64,000 nucleotides of DNA from Congregibacter variabilis (GTDB lineage Bacteria; Pseudomonadota; Gammaproteobacteria; Pseudomonadales; Halieaceae), in assembly GCF_045689235.1 (NCBI RefSeq), contig NZ_CP136864.1, positions 62,001 through 126,000 on the forward strand, read 5' to 3'. A program made the translations under genes and the position numbers. Below the pieces are notes generated by a model. It searched no databases. It worked only from the letters and a program-made list of their open reading frames with translations, and was not told the origin of the DNA. Positions 8,809-18,018 of the stretch are shown piece after piece; position 1 is the stretch's first letter; each line of letters starts with the position of its first letter.

Positions 8809-10173
8809 CTAGCTCATAAATAGCTTCGCGGCGAACACGGCTATGGGAAAACCAACGAGGGTGCGCATGACGAAGATGCTCAGCAAAGTGAGCACATTGA
8901 CCTTCAAAGCGCTGCGTAATAGCAGCGAGCCAACTTCCGATAGGTAAATAAGCTGAGTAAGTGAGACCGCGGCAATCACGAAGCGTGTCAGTTCACTTTC
9001 TACCCCTTGCCCAATGGCGGCGGGTAAAAACATATCCAAAAATCCGACGATAAATGTGGGCGCCGCGGCGCGAGCATCTGGTAAACCAAACCACTCCAAC
9101 ACCGGGATTAGGGGCGCAGAAAGTATCTGCATAATTGGTGTGAACTCGGCAACAGCCAGTCCCAGGGTTCCGATGAGCACTACCAAGGGAACCAGCCCCA
9201 TCCAGATATCCATTACGTGCTGTGCAGATGCCGCCAGATATTCCTTCGCATTGGGACTGGATGCCGCGCGAAGCCGTGCCGCTGAAGCTGCCCTGGAAAA
9301 CAGCTTTGCATCCTGAAGTTGCTCGCTCGGCTTTGCCTGGGTAGTTGTGTCAGAAGCCAGTGGCTGGATGCCGCGCAGCGGTGGTAGGCGCGGCAGCAGT
9401 ATCGCGCAACATAAACCGATGCTCACGATGGTCGCGTACACCGAAAAAAAATGCTCACGCAAACCAATAAACTCAATCACAAAAAGACAAAACGGTAGGC
9501 TGGTCACCGAGAAGTTGGTGGCTATAACAATGGCTTCTCGGCGAGAGTAGTGGCCCTTTTCGTATTGACTGATGGTGATGAGTACGCCAACTGCTGCGGC
9601 GGCCAGCCAACTAGCCAGAGCGTCAACAGCGGCGCGACCAGGCAGAGTGAACAATCGACGAAACACCGGCTGCAGTAGTGTGCCGACAAACTCCATTAAT
9701 CCGTAGTCTGTGAGCATTGGCAGAAGAAATGATGCGCAAAGAAATATTGTGACTATTGTTCCGCCCAGGGAGAACAAGGCGACAGCGCCGGTATATTCGT
9801 TCCAGATGAACTCCGGGCCTACTTTAAACACAATGAGCCAGGCGCAAAGTGTCCCCAGCAGCCGTAAGATGAGCCACAGTAGCGGAACGCTAAAAACCCG
9901 AGTCACGCCATGCTTACTAAAGCGCGTTTCGATTCCCGGGTTCACAGCGCCAGCAATGGTAAGCACCGCAGAGCTTGTGACAATGCCCAGCAGTAACACG
10001 GGCATCGCATCCCCTATAGAGTTACGCAGAGCATCTGCTGCGACGCCCAAAAGTATTGTCCATGCACCTTCGTGATAAATGGGGCAAAGAAAAACAATCG
10101 CACCAATGAGTGAAGGGATAAGGAATCGGCTTAACGGCGCGAGTTCAACATCATTAGCTGTTGCTTTGCTCAC
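8809..10173 (-). CDS. YjiH-like nucleoside-recognition (Gate) domain membrane protein
   Basis: A 454-residue integral membrane protein starting at GTG 10173. It has about ten hydrophobic segments, with the glycine-rich Gate-type regions around LLLGIVTSSAVLTIAGAVNPG and in the C-terminal third (PTFIVGFLDMFLPAAIG). These match the YjiH branch of the nucleoside-recognition domain family, whose function in bacteria is unclear; related proteins include spore maturation proteins and nucleoside transporters. A soluble loop of about 60 residues near residues 280-310 separates two membrane halves. The reductase gene upstream on the same strand ends about 50 bases before it, so the two may be co-transcribed. 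Transport of a nucleoside is only a guess. Confidence 0.8.
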   Translation of the reverse strand: MSKATANDVELAPLSRFLIPSLIGAIVFLCPIYHEGAWTILLGVAADALRNSIGDAMPVLLLGIVTSSAVLTIAGAVNPGIETRFSKHGVTRVFSVPLLWLILRLLGTLCAWLIVFKVGPEFIWNEYTGAVALFSLGGTIVTIFLCASFLLPMLTDYGLMEFVGTLLQPVFRRLFTLPGRAAVDALASWLAAAAVGVLITISQYEKGHYSRREAIVIATNFSVTSLPFCLFVIEFIGLREHFFSVYATIVSIGLCCAILLPRLPPLRGIQPLASDTTTQAKPSEQLQDAKLFSRAASAARLRAASSPNAKEYLAASAQHVMDIWMGLVPLVVLIGTLGLAVAEFTPIMQILSAPLIPVLEWFGLPDARAAAPTFIVGFLDMFLPAAIGQGVESELTRFVIAAVSLTQLIYLSEVGSLLLRSALKVNVLTLLSIFVMRTLVGFPIAVFAAKLFMS

Positions 10174-10224
10174 GAGAGTATCGTCCCCAATAAGTGACGT
10201 ATTAGTTGCCCCACTGTTGAAACG

Positions 10225-11214
10225 TTATCGCGACAGGTCAACTACGGCTCTTCCGCGAGTTTTTCCGGCGAGTATGTCGGGCGCGCGGGATAAGACTTCG
10301 CTGAACGGTAGGTCGAAGGACAGTGCCTCGAGTTTCTGCATATCCAGTTCATCGGCCAGGCGGCTCCAGGCAGTTAGCCTGCGTGCCATGGGCGCTTGCA
10401 CAGAATCGACCCCCTGCAGGCGAACGTTTCGCAGAATGAACGGCATGACCGTTGCCGGCAGGTCAGCCCCCTGAGCAAGGCCGCAAGCGGTGACGACGCC
10501 ATCGTAGCGTGTCTGAGCGATGGCATTGGCCAGGGTGTGGCTGCCGACACAATCGACAACGCCAGCCCACTGTTCTTTTTGCAAAGGCTTGCCGCGTTCG
10601 GATAGTCCGGCGCGGTCCAGGGTGTCTGCAGCCCCCAGAGACTTGAGAAACTCGGCCTCGCTCATCCGGCCAGTGGATGCCACTACTTCGTATCCCAGGT
10701 CAGCGAGGAGACTGATGGCTACCGAGCCCACGCCACCGGCGGCACCGGTGACCAGTATGGGGCCGTCTCCGGGAGCCGGTCCATTGTTTTGCAGTGCCAT
10801 CACGCTGAGCATCGCTGTATACCCCGCGGTACCAATGGCCATTGCCTGAGCGTTAGAAATTGAGTCGGGCAGCTTCACCAGCAGGTCTCCGCTGACGCGC
10901 GCCCGCTCGGCATAGCCACCGTGGAGGTACTCAGAGGCACCGTAGCCATTCATCACAACGCGATCACCCACATTAAAACCGGTGTGCTGCGACTCGATGA
11001 CGGTACCCGAGTAGTCGATACCCAGAATCAGAGGTTGACGCTGGGCAATAGGTGCCGCTCCTGTGATGGCCAGGCCGTCTTTGAAATTGAGCGTGGAGTA
11101 ATCCACTGACACCGTTACATCACCGACGTCCAGATCGTCGAGAGTCAGGGTCTCATAATCGCAGCTGTGAGAGTCGTCTTTTCTGGCGACCAATGCCTTA
11201 AAACTGTCTGACAT
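10225..11214 (-). CDS. acuI: AcuI/YhdH-type NADPH-dependent acryloyl-CoA reductase or quinone oxidoreductase
   Basis: A 329-residue zinc-independent MDR-superfamily protein. The start at ATG 11214 has AAGGA seven bases upstream; a TTG two codons earlier is less likely. The catalytic domain has the YhdH/AcuI signature STLNFKDGLAITG and LGIDYSGTV, followed by the Rossmann motif LVTGAAGGVGSVAISLL around residue 150. AcuI reduces acryloyl-CoA to propionyl-CoA, which matters in marine bacteria that degrade DMSP or 3-hydroxypropionate; many homologs act on other 2-enoyl compounds. It lies 9 bases downstream of the cyanophycinase stop and so is probably in its operon, although no functional link between the two is known. 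Confidence 0.83.
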   Translation of the reverse strand: MSDSFKALVARKDDSHSCDYETLTLDDLDVGDVTVSVDYSTLNFKDGLAITGAAPIAQRQPLILGIDYSGTVIESQHTGFNVGDRVVMNGYGASEYLHGGYAERARVSGDLLVKLPDSISNAQAMAIGTAGYTAMLSVMALQNNGPAPGDGPILVTGAAGGVGSVAISLLADLGYEVVASTGRMSEAEFLKSLGAADTLDRAGLSERGKPLQKEQWAGVVDCVGSHTLANAIAQTRYDGVVTACGLAQGADLPATVMPFILRNVRLQGVDSVQAPMARRLTAWSRLADELDMQKLEALSFDLPFSEVLSRAPDILAGKTRGRAVVDLSR

Positions 11215-11223
11215 GTTCAATCC

Positions 11224-13383
11224 TTAATGGAGGGCTCGTGGGCTTCCCAAGGTTTGCAGCCATTGGGGGCTGTTAAATACTTGCTCTGACTCGCCCAGGG
11301 CCAATTGGTAATCCCGAGCCAGGTCATCGAGCGCCTCTTGTAAAAGAGCTGTTGCTGCCGCTGAACGTTCGGCGGTGGCTCCGGCCAGGTCATCCAATCG
11401 AACCCGTTGCCCCGGCTCGAGCATGTAAAGTCGTACGCCTGCGGGATCAGGAACTTTTGGGGCCAGCCGTACGCGATCCAAATCCAGTTCAACGACCACC
11501 ACACCGTTGCTGCCTATGGCTTCTATTTCGCGTTCGTTGCCATGAATGATCATGCCCGCGCCTTCGCAAAGGCCAAAGCCGAAGCGCTGCTGCTGCGCGG
11601 TACAAGCCATGAGTAGACGTCCCAGGCGATGCCGACGGAGGAAATTCTGATCAATGAGTCCCAGGCGCGTCAGACCTATGCCGCGCTCAACCACGACACC
11701 AGAGAAACTCGCATCCTCGGAGCTTCCATAGCGCCATGCAGCAACACTATCGCCCTCGGCGATCATGCGCGCGCCCAGTGCAGTTGCCGATGCGGCAACG
11801 GCAATCAGCGGCGTACCCCGCTCATAGGCCGTCACAATACTGTGCAGTACTGGCGTCGCCTCGGCGCAATGCAGCAATGCTTCTGTCACGCGCCGTTGAT
11901 CTCCACCGGTGAAGAATAGGCTTCCCATGCGATCGATGGTTTTGAGTAATGCGCGATCCCGGCTTGCCCGTTCAATATTGTGCAAGGATATGGGCAGGAG
12001 CTCGGCTTGAATGTTTTCACTGGCCAGCCAGTCAAGATAGCGCTCGGCCATTGCAGTAGGTTCTCCGGACGCCGTTGCCAGTACTCCGACGGGTTCTCGA
12101 AGCTCGCCCAATAGCGTTTTGCGCGCTGCATAGGGCCAATCGATAGGCGTGCTGCCCAGCATTACAAGACGTGCTTCGGGGGCAGGATCCGGGCGCAGGA
12201 CCTGTGTGCTTTCGTTCAGCGGGCAGGCGTCCAGCGCCGCGCAGTGAATGTCCAGATCAAAATTCAAAGCGGTGTAGCGAATTTCTCCGCTGCGGACCGC
12301 ACGGAGTGCTCGGGAGCGACGCGGACGCCGCTGCACATGCAGCGTCACCTGATTACCATAGGCTGCATCGAAGGCGCTGGCGCTATCTTTGCTATAGAAC
12401 GCAGGGTCACTCTCTACCAACCTCAGCATCAAGTCATGCAGTCCATAACTTGCAAAGGCATTGCGTCGAACTGGCGCTGGAGAGCGATAGGAGGCCCGTC
12501 CAACCCGGGTGCGACGCTTGTCGGCCGCCGGGATGGGTTTACCCCGTTGCAAATCAATACTGTCGCCATCATCTAAAAAAGACACTCGGGCGCTGCGAAC
12601 GGCAAACTCGCCGTCGTCGAAGGTGGCTTTGCGAAGGTCAATAAACAAAATGCCCGTTTCACCGACGACCTCTCCGCGAGAGCCCTGAACTATAAGTGCG
12701 CTGTTCTCGTCGATACCAAATGCCATTGATTCGCCCGACAGTTCGGCTGCTTTAATGAGGCGGCCTATACGTCCGCGCTGCAAAAAATGCTGGTCGACCA
12801 TGCCCCAGGTGAAAAATCCAAGTCCTTCGCCAAGTCGAAACGCGTCAAAGTCATCTTTGGCACCCGGTGAACTATCGACGCCGCGGCTGATTGCATTCAG
12901 TGATGTGCCGCCCAGAATCATTGGGCCAGACATAATTGCTGCGCCAGCGGAGCTCCCGGCGATGAGGCCACCGGCAAGGTACAACTCACGAATGGCTATG
13001 AGGGCGGGCGTCTCGATGCCTTCTTGAATCAGTGTGCCAACGATGCGAGATTGATCGCCACCGGTAAAGAATACGCTGCCAAAAGCTTGCAGCCGTTCGA
13101 TTAAACCCGAATCGTAGGCGGACTCTTTACGGTTCTCAAAAAAGACAGGAATCAGCTCGGCATAAAAGCCATGTGATCGAAACTCATCAACAGTCTCGGC
13201 GCCCACTTCCTCGGGAAAACCAGACGCCATAGAGCAAATCGCAATACGGCCATTGCAGCGCTGATACAGCGCTTTAAACAAAGGAGTGTTGTCTGCCTCG
13301 AAACGGCCGCCTATGAGCGCCAATGAGCCCAGGGCTTGGCGGTCTCTTCGGACGGTAGATTGAGTGATTTCGGGCGTCGACAT
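11224..13383 (-). CDS. Double-domain cyanophycinase-like protein
   Basis: A 719-residue protein made of two cyanophycinase/peptidase S51-like halves. The first half (about 18-250) has FFTGGDQ and the nucleophile motif A-G-S-S-A-G with Ser145, and so should be an active serine exopeptidase that cuts cyanophycin into beta-Asp-Arg. The second half (about 405-660) repeats FFTGGDQ at 490-495 but reads A-V-A-A-S-A at the nucleophile, so the glycines and the aligned Ser are lost. Known cyanophycinases are single-domain and about 250-400 residues. I chose ATG 13383; an in-frame ATG at 13461 would add 26 unconvincing residues. There is no signal peptide, so it is intracellular. It is divergent from cphA across 146 bases. 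Confidence 0.85.
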   Translation of the reverse strand: MSTPEITQSTVRRDRQALGSLALIGGRFEADNTPLFKALYQRCNGRIAICSMASGFPEEVGAETVDEFRSHGFYAELIPVFFENRKESAYDSGLIERLQAFGSVFFTGGDQSRIVGTLIQEGIETPALIAIRELYLAGGLIAGSSAGAAIMSGPMILGGTSLNAISRGVDSSPGAKDDFDAFRLGEGLGFFTWGMVDQHFLQRGRIGRLIKAAELSGESMAFGIDENSALIVQGSRGEVVGETGILFIDLRKATFDDGEFAVRSARVSFLDDGDSIDLQRGKPIPAADKRRTRVGRASYRSPAPVRRNAFASYGLHDLMLRLVESDPAFYSKDSASAFDAAYGNQVTLHVQRRPRRSRALRAVRSGEIRYTALNFDLDIHCAALDACPLNESTQVLRPDPAPEARLVMLGSTPIDWPYAARKTLLGELREPVGVLATASGEPTAMAERYLDWLASENIQAELLPISLHNIERASRDRALLKTIDRMGSLFFTGGDQRRVTEALLHCAEATPVLHSIVTAYERGTPLIAVAASATALGARMIAEGDSVAAWRYGSSEDASFSGVVVERGIGLTRLGLIDQNFLRRHRLGRLLMACTAQQQRFGFGLCEGAGMIIHGNEREIEAIGSNGVVVVELDLDRVRLAPKVPDPAGVRLYMLEPGQRVRLDDLAGATAERSAAATALLQEALDDLARDYQLALGESEQVFNSPQWLQTLGSPRALH

Positions 13384-13529
13384 ACTTACCGGGGCTGAAA
13401 GGGGCCAAGTGCAAAAAACTAAGGCCGCATTATCACCAATGTGGGGCAATTTAGCGAACATCGACGGCTTTCAAGCGGCTACGTCTGCGGTTACAGTAGG
13501 CGATTCCCAGAAGGATTCGGAGTTTTCTC

Positions 13530-16316
13530 ATGCAGTTCCTCGACACCAGTGTGTACCGTGGCCCTAATGTGTACGCGCTTTTCCCGGTAATCCGGCACAG
13601 GGTTGATCTTGGCGTCCTGGAGGAGTGGCCCACAGCCCGGCTGGGCAGTGAATTTGTAGACGCACTCGTTGCGGCATTGCCAGGCCTTGCCGACCATGGA
13701 TGTTCCTACCGTGAGCCGGGAGGGTTGATCCGTCGAATGCTTGAGGACGAAGGCACTTGGCTTGGACATGTTCTGGAGCATATGGTCCTTGAATTGCAGG
13801 GCATAGCAGGTTACGAAGTGTCTTTTGGCAAAACGCGATCCACAGACGAGGCCGGTGTTTACGATATGGTCTTTGAGTTTGAAGAAGAGTTCGCGGGCAT
13901 TCAGGCCGGTAAACTCGGACTGGATTTGCTGCACTCATTACTGCCCAAGGATTTACGGCCGGAAGACGCCCCACAGGATTTTGATTTTGCGCAGGAGCGT
14001 GATCAGTTTATCCGTGCCTGTCAGTCGCGCTCGCTCGGTCCAAGTACACACTCTCTGGTGAAGGAAGCCGAGGCGCGAGGCGTGCCCTGGATACGACTGA
14101 ACGAGCAGAGCCTGATTCAGTTAGGCCACGGACGCTATCAACAGCGATTGCAGGCAACCATCACCAGTGCCACACCACACATTGCTGTGGAGCTGGCGTC
14201 CGAGAAAGACGAAACCAACCGTATTTTGGGTGACCTTGGTTTACCGGTTCCCCGGCAGGCTCTTGTTTATCGCTTGCGTCGGGCTATTGCTGCCGCAGAA
14301 CGGATTGGTTACCCAGTGGTTATCAAACCCCTGAATGCCAATCACGGTCGCGGTGTAACAACCGATATACAAAATGAGGAGCAGGTTGAGAAGGCCTACG
14401 ATAAAGCGAAAGAACACAGTGATGGCGTCATCGTTGAAACGTTTCTGGAAGGCCTGGATCATCGGCTTCTGGTCGTCGGAGGCCAATTGGTGGCCGCTGC
14501 CAAACGGGTGCCCGCCCATGTCGTTGGTGATGGTCAATCCACTGTTGAAGAACTGGTGGCCAAGGTAAACGAAGACCCTCGCAGAGGGGTGGGACACGAG
14601 AAAGTGCTCACGAGAATCTCGCTGGATGCCGCAGCTGAACGCATGTTGATGCAGGCAGGTATGGACAGTGAAAGCGTTCCTACTGAGGGTGAGATTGTTT
14701 ACCTGCAGCCCACAGCGAATCTGAGTACCGGCGGAACGTCTGTGGATGTCACGGATGTGATTCACCCGGACAACAAGAGCATGGCGGAGCGCGCCATTCT
14801 TGCGCTGGGTCTTGATGTGGGTGGCGTGGACTTTATTACCACGGATATCACCCGCTCCTACGGTGAGGTTGGCGGAGGTATCTGTGAGTGTAATGCTGCT
14901 CCGGGGTTTCGTATGCACGTCGCTCCTTCGCAGGGAGAGCCTAGGAACGTGGCGGGTCCGGTCATCGATATGTTGTTCCCTGAGGGAAGTCCATCGTCGA
15001 TACCCATCGCAGCGATTACCGGCACCAACGGCAAGACGACCACTTCACGCATGCTTGCACATATCCTGAAAATGTCCGGGCTGACTGTAGGTCAAACGAG
15101 TACCGACGGTGTTTATATCGATGGTCGACTTACTGTAGCGGGGGATATGACAGGTCCTACGGCAGCGCAGATCGTTTTGCGGGATCCTTCGGTGAATGCA
15201 GCGGTGATGGAAACAGCCCGGGGAGGTATTTTGCGCAGTGGCTTGGGCTATCAGCGCTCCAATGTCTCCGCCTGTCTGAATATAGCCGCAGACCATCTGG
15301 GCCTCAAAGGCGTGAACTCCCTCGAAGATCTTGCGGAGGTGAAGCGTGTGGTGGTCGAAGTCGCTCGTGACGCAGCGGTGCTCAACGCCGATGACGTCCA
15401 CTGTCTTCAGATGGCGGATCACTGCACCGCCGAGAAGCTTTGCTATGTCACCATGAATCGCTCGCACCCGTTGGTTCGAGAGCACATTAAAGCAGGCGGA
15501 ACGGCGCTGGTGCTCGAGCAGGGAATCAACGGCGGTATGATCACGCTTTACGATGAGCAGGGACACAACATCCCCTTATTGTGGACTCACCTGATCCCAG
15601 CTACTTTGGAAGGGCGGGCAATGCACAATGTGCAGAACGCTATGTTTGCCGCCGCGCTGGCTTATCATATGCATGTGGACCTGGAGAACATCCGACAGGG
15701 CCTGCGAACGTTTGATAGCACCTTCTTCCAGTCTCCGGGTCGTCTTAACGTCTATGACAAGCATCCGTTCAAGGTAATTCTTGATTACGCGCACAACCCG
15801 GCGGCCGTGAAAATGGTTTGTGACGTGGTTGATCGTTACGAAATTGGTGGTCGCAAAATCGTGGTGCTGACGATGCCCGGCGACCGTCGTGATGAAGATA
15901 TCGTAGAGGTAGCCGGTATCGCTGCTGGTCACTTTGATCATTACATCTGTCGACGCGATGACAACCTTCGAGGCCGAGAGCCCGGCGAGGTGCCTGGTTT
16001 GCTCAGGCGCGGGCTCCTTGACGGGGGAGTGCCCGAGGACCGTATCCAAATTATTGAGCGCGAGGAGGATGCCAATCAGGCGGCGCTGGATATGGCCCGA
16101 GGCGGAGATCTTCTATTGATTCTCGCTGATCAAGTTACTCGTTCCTGGAAGCAGATTATTTATTTTCAGCCTGGAGAAGATGTGGTGAGTGACCAGGGGG
16201 AACGTCCTGCAGTAGAAATCCCCGAAGAGTTTATGGGCAGCTTCTCCTTCTCCGACGATCTTGAATTGATTCGTGATGAGCGCGGCGTGCGCATTGCTCG
16301 GGAGAGCGACGACTAA
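13530..16316 (+). CDS. cphA: Cyanophycin synthetase CphA
   Basis: At 928 residues this is close to the usual 870-900 of CphA1 enzymes. The order is an N-terminal domain (1-160), an ATP-grasp domain (about 210-480, with VVIKPLNANHGRGV and the metal-binding GGGICECNAAPG) and a Mur-ligase-like domain with P-loop GTNGKTT from residue 498. ATP-grasp adds Asp to the backbone and the Mur-like domain adds Arg to the side chain, producing the multi-L-arginyl-poly-L-aspartate storage granule in the cytoplasm. The start at ATG 13530 fits the family N-terminus MQFLDTSVYRGPNVYA and follows AAGGA/GGAG sequences. It is the first gene of an operon with the Mur paralog, 10 bases downstream, and the iadA homolog. 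Confidence 0.96.
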   Translation: MQFLDTSVYRGPNVYALFPVIRHRVDLGVLEEWPTARLGSEFVDALVAALPGLADHGCSYREPGGLIRRMLEDEGTWLGHVLEHMVLELQGIAGYEVSFGKTRSTDEAGVYDMVFEFEEEFAGIQAGKLGLDLLHSLLPKDLRPEDAPQDFDFAQERDQFIRACQSRSLGPSTHSLVKEAEARGVPWIRLNEQSLIQLGHGRYQQRLQATITSATPHIAVELASEKDETNRILGDLGLPVPRQALVYRLRRAIAAAERIGYPVVIKPLNANHGRGVTTDIQNEEQVEKAYDKAKEHSDGVIVETFLEGLDHRLLVVGGQLVAAAKRVPAHVVGDGQSTVEELVAKVNEDPRRGVGHEKVLTRISLDAAAERMLMQAGMDSESVPTEGEIVYLQPTANLSTGGTSVDVTDVIHPDNKSMAERAILALGLDVGGVDFITTDITRSYGEVGGGICECNAAPGFRMHVAPSQGEPRNVAGPVIDMLFPEGSPSSIPIAAITGTNGKTTTSRMLAHILKMSGLTVGQTSTDGVYIDGRLTVAGDMTGPTAAQIVLRDPSVNAAVMETARGGILRSGLGYQRSNVSACLNIAADHLGLKGVNSLEDLAEVKRVVVEVARDAAVLNADDVHCLQMADHCTAEKLCYVTMNRSHPLVREHIKAGGTALVLEQGINGGMITLYDEQGHNIPLLWTHLIPATLEGRAMHNVQNAMFAAALAYHMHVDLENIRQGLRTFDSTFFQSPGRLNVYDKHPFKVILDYAHNPAAVKMVCDVVDRYEIGGRKIVVLTMPGDRRDEDIVEVAGIAAGHFDHYICRRDDNLRGREPGEVPGLLRRGLLDGGVPEDRIQIIEREEDANQAALDMARGGDLLLILADQVTRSWKQIIYFQPGEDVVSDQGERPAVEIPEEFMGSFSFSDDLELIRDERGVRIARESDD

Positions 16317-16326
16317 GGCTTACCCT

Positions 16327-18018
16327 ATGCGCTTGCTTGATTCCCGACGCCTTACCGGCGCGAACTTTTTGCTCTGTGGTCCTGGAGCGGTACTGGATAT
16401 CTCGGTTACAGATGGTGATCGAGAACTCCTTGTGGCTGCCTGGAAGCGACACGCTCTTCGTTTGCTTGCGGAGCTGCATTGGGAAGATGAGGAGCTCACA
16501 GCGCGGCCGTTTTCCGGTGGCGTCAGTCTTGCCGTGTCCGGTCCGGTTGATGGTCTCTATACGGCGACTGAGCTCAACGAAACCGCCTACGAAGCCGCGC
16601 GGGATTTGATTGAGGGAGGACAGCGGCATTTGTTGGTCCGCGCAGCCCGTGCCCTGCGCGCTGAATACCGGGACGAAGAGCGGCCTCGACTGCAGCGCCT
16701 GTTGGCTGCGGCAAAAGAGAAGGCTACGCCCGTGTTGATAGATGAAGAGTTCCTGACTCTAGGTACGGGGCGTTACAGTCAAACCTGGGATCTCTTTGAG
16801 TTGCCGCACCCTGACGATGTGAGTTGGGGAGCGCTTAAGGCCGTGCCTACTGCCTTGATAACGGGCACGAATGGCAAAACCACCACCGTTCGTCTTCTTG
16901 CTTCTATTGCCAAGGCTGCGGGACGGGTCGCTGGGGTCAGTTCAACGGATTGGCTGGCCATGGGCGACGAGTTGTTGGATCGCGATGATTATGCCGGCCC
17001 CGGCGGCGCACGTATTGTGTTGCGGGATCGGCGCTGTGAATTGGCGTTGCTGGAGACCGCTCGAGGAGGCTTGCTGCGCCGAGGTCTTGCGGTCGAGCGA
17101 GCTGACGTTGCATTGATCACAAATATCGCAGCAGATCACCTTGGTGATTTTGGCGTGGAGACAGTAGAGGACCTCGCTGATGTGAAATGGTCAGTGACGG
17201 CGGCGCTAGACAAAAAATCCCGTCTGGTCCTGAATGCCGAAGACCCTCTGCTCATGCGCCGGGCGCCAACTTCACCTGCTCCTTTGTGTCTTTTTTCTCT
17301 GTCTCCGTCAGCGCCGGCATTCAAAGCACACGTCGCCTGTGGCGGTCGGGGCTTTACCTTGCGACGCGGGCGTCTGGAACGCATTCACGGTGCAAAGATT
17401 GATGGTTTCCTGTCGGCCAAAAAAATACCTCTGAGCTACGGAGGCGTCGCCCGGCATAATATTGCGAACGCTCTGGCTGCAGCTGCAGTAGCTGATGCTC
17501 TGGGGATTGATCTTTCGGTTATAGCCAAGGGCCTTTGTGCGCTGGGCAATGAAGATAATCCTGGTCGAGCGAATCTGTATTCCATTGGTGGCGCTACTTT
17601 CCTTGTAGACTTTGCGCACAATCCAGCAGGACTTGAAGCGCTCATGCCTATGATTGAGGGTTTGCCGGCCAAGCGCCGCGCATTGATCACCGGCCAGGCA
17701 GGTGATCGTGGTGATGACGATATTCGCGCCTTCGCTGATGCGTCATCGACGCTGCACTTTGATCGTATCTGGCTCAAGCGTATGGATGGACATGCCCGGG
17801 GACGCGCTGAGGGTGAGGTTGCCGCTTTGATGCGTGATGCATTTATTGCCCAGGGCCACGCGCCTCGAAGTATTAGCCTTAGCAAGACAGAACTGGATGC
17901 AACACGAGCGGCTTTACGCTGGGTAAAGCCAGGTGATCTAGTGGTGTTGTTGTCTCATGAGAAACGCGACAAAACACGGGAGCTGCTTGAGTCCCGGGTT
18001 TCCAAAGGAGTTACATAA
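16327..18018 (+). CDS. Mur-ligase-type paralog of CphA lacking ATP-grasp
   Basis: A 563-residue protein starting at ATG 16327, with AAGG eight bases upstream. The first ~170 residues resemble a reduced CphA N-terminal region (GTGRYSQTWDLFELP recalls the CphA element before its ATP-grasp). From residue 180 a complete Mur ligase core follows: GTNGKTTTVR, ETARGGLLRRGL, NIAADHLGDFG, HNIANALAA and DFAHNPAGLEAL. No ATP-grasp domain is present, so it cannot by itself extend the poly-Asp backbone. It may ligate Arg or another amine to Asp carboxylates, or act as a subunit with CphA. It is the reverse of CphA2, in which the Mur half is the reduced one. The stop overlaps the next start as TAATG, so translation is coupled. 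Confidence 0.85.
   Translation: MRLLDSRRLTGANFLLCGPGAVLDISVTDGDRELLVAAWKRHALRLLAELHWEDEELTARPFSGGVSLAVSGPVDGLYTATELNETAYEAARDLIEGGQRHLLVRAARALRAEYRDEERPRLQRLLAAAKEKATPVLIDEEFLTLGTGRYSQTWDLFELPHPDDVSWGALKAVPTALITGTNGKTTTVRLLASIAKAAGRVAGVSSTDWLAMGDELLDRDDYAGPGGARIVLRDRRCELALLETARGGLLRRGLAVERADVALITNIAADHLGDFGVETVEDLADVKWSVTAALDKKSRLVLNAEDPLLMRRAPTSPAPLCLFSLSPSAPAFKAHVACGGRGFTLRRGRLERIHGAKIDGFLSAKKIPLSYGGVARHNIANALAAAAVADALGIDLSVIAKGLCALGNEDNPGRANLYSIGGATFLVDFAHNPAGLEALMPMIEGLPAKRRALITGQAGDRGDDDIRAFADASSTLHFDRIWLKRMDGHARGRAEGEVAALMRDAFIAQGHAPRSISLSKTELDATRAALRWVKPGDLVVLLSHEKRDKTRELLESRVSKGVT

Noticed and set aside
14241..14918. 225-codon minus frame inside cphA
   Set aside because: Antisense to the conserved ATP-grasp domain of cyanophycin synthetase.
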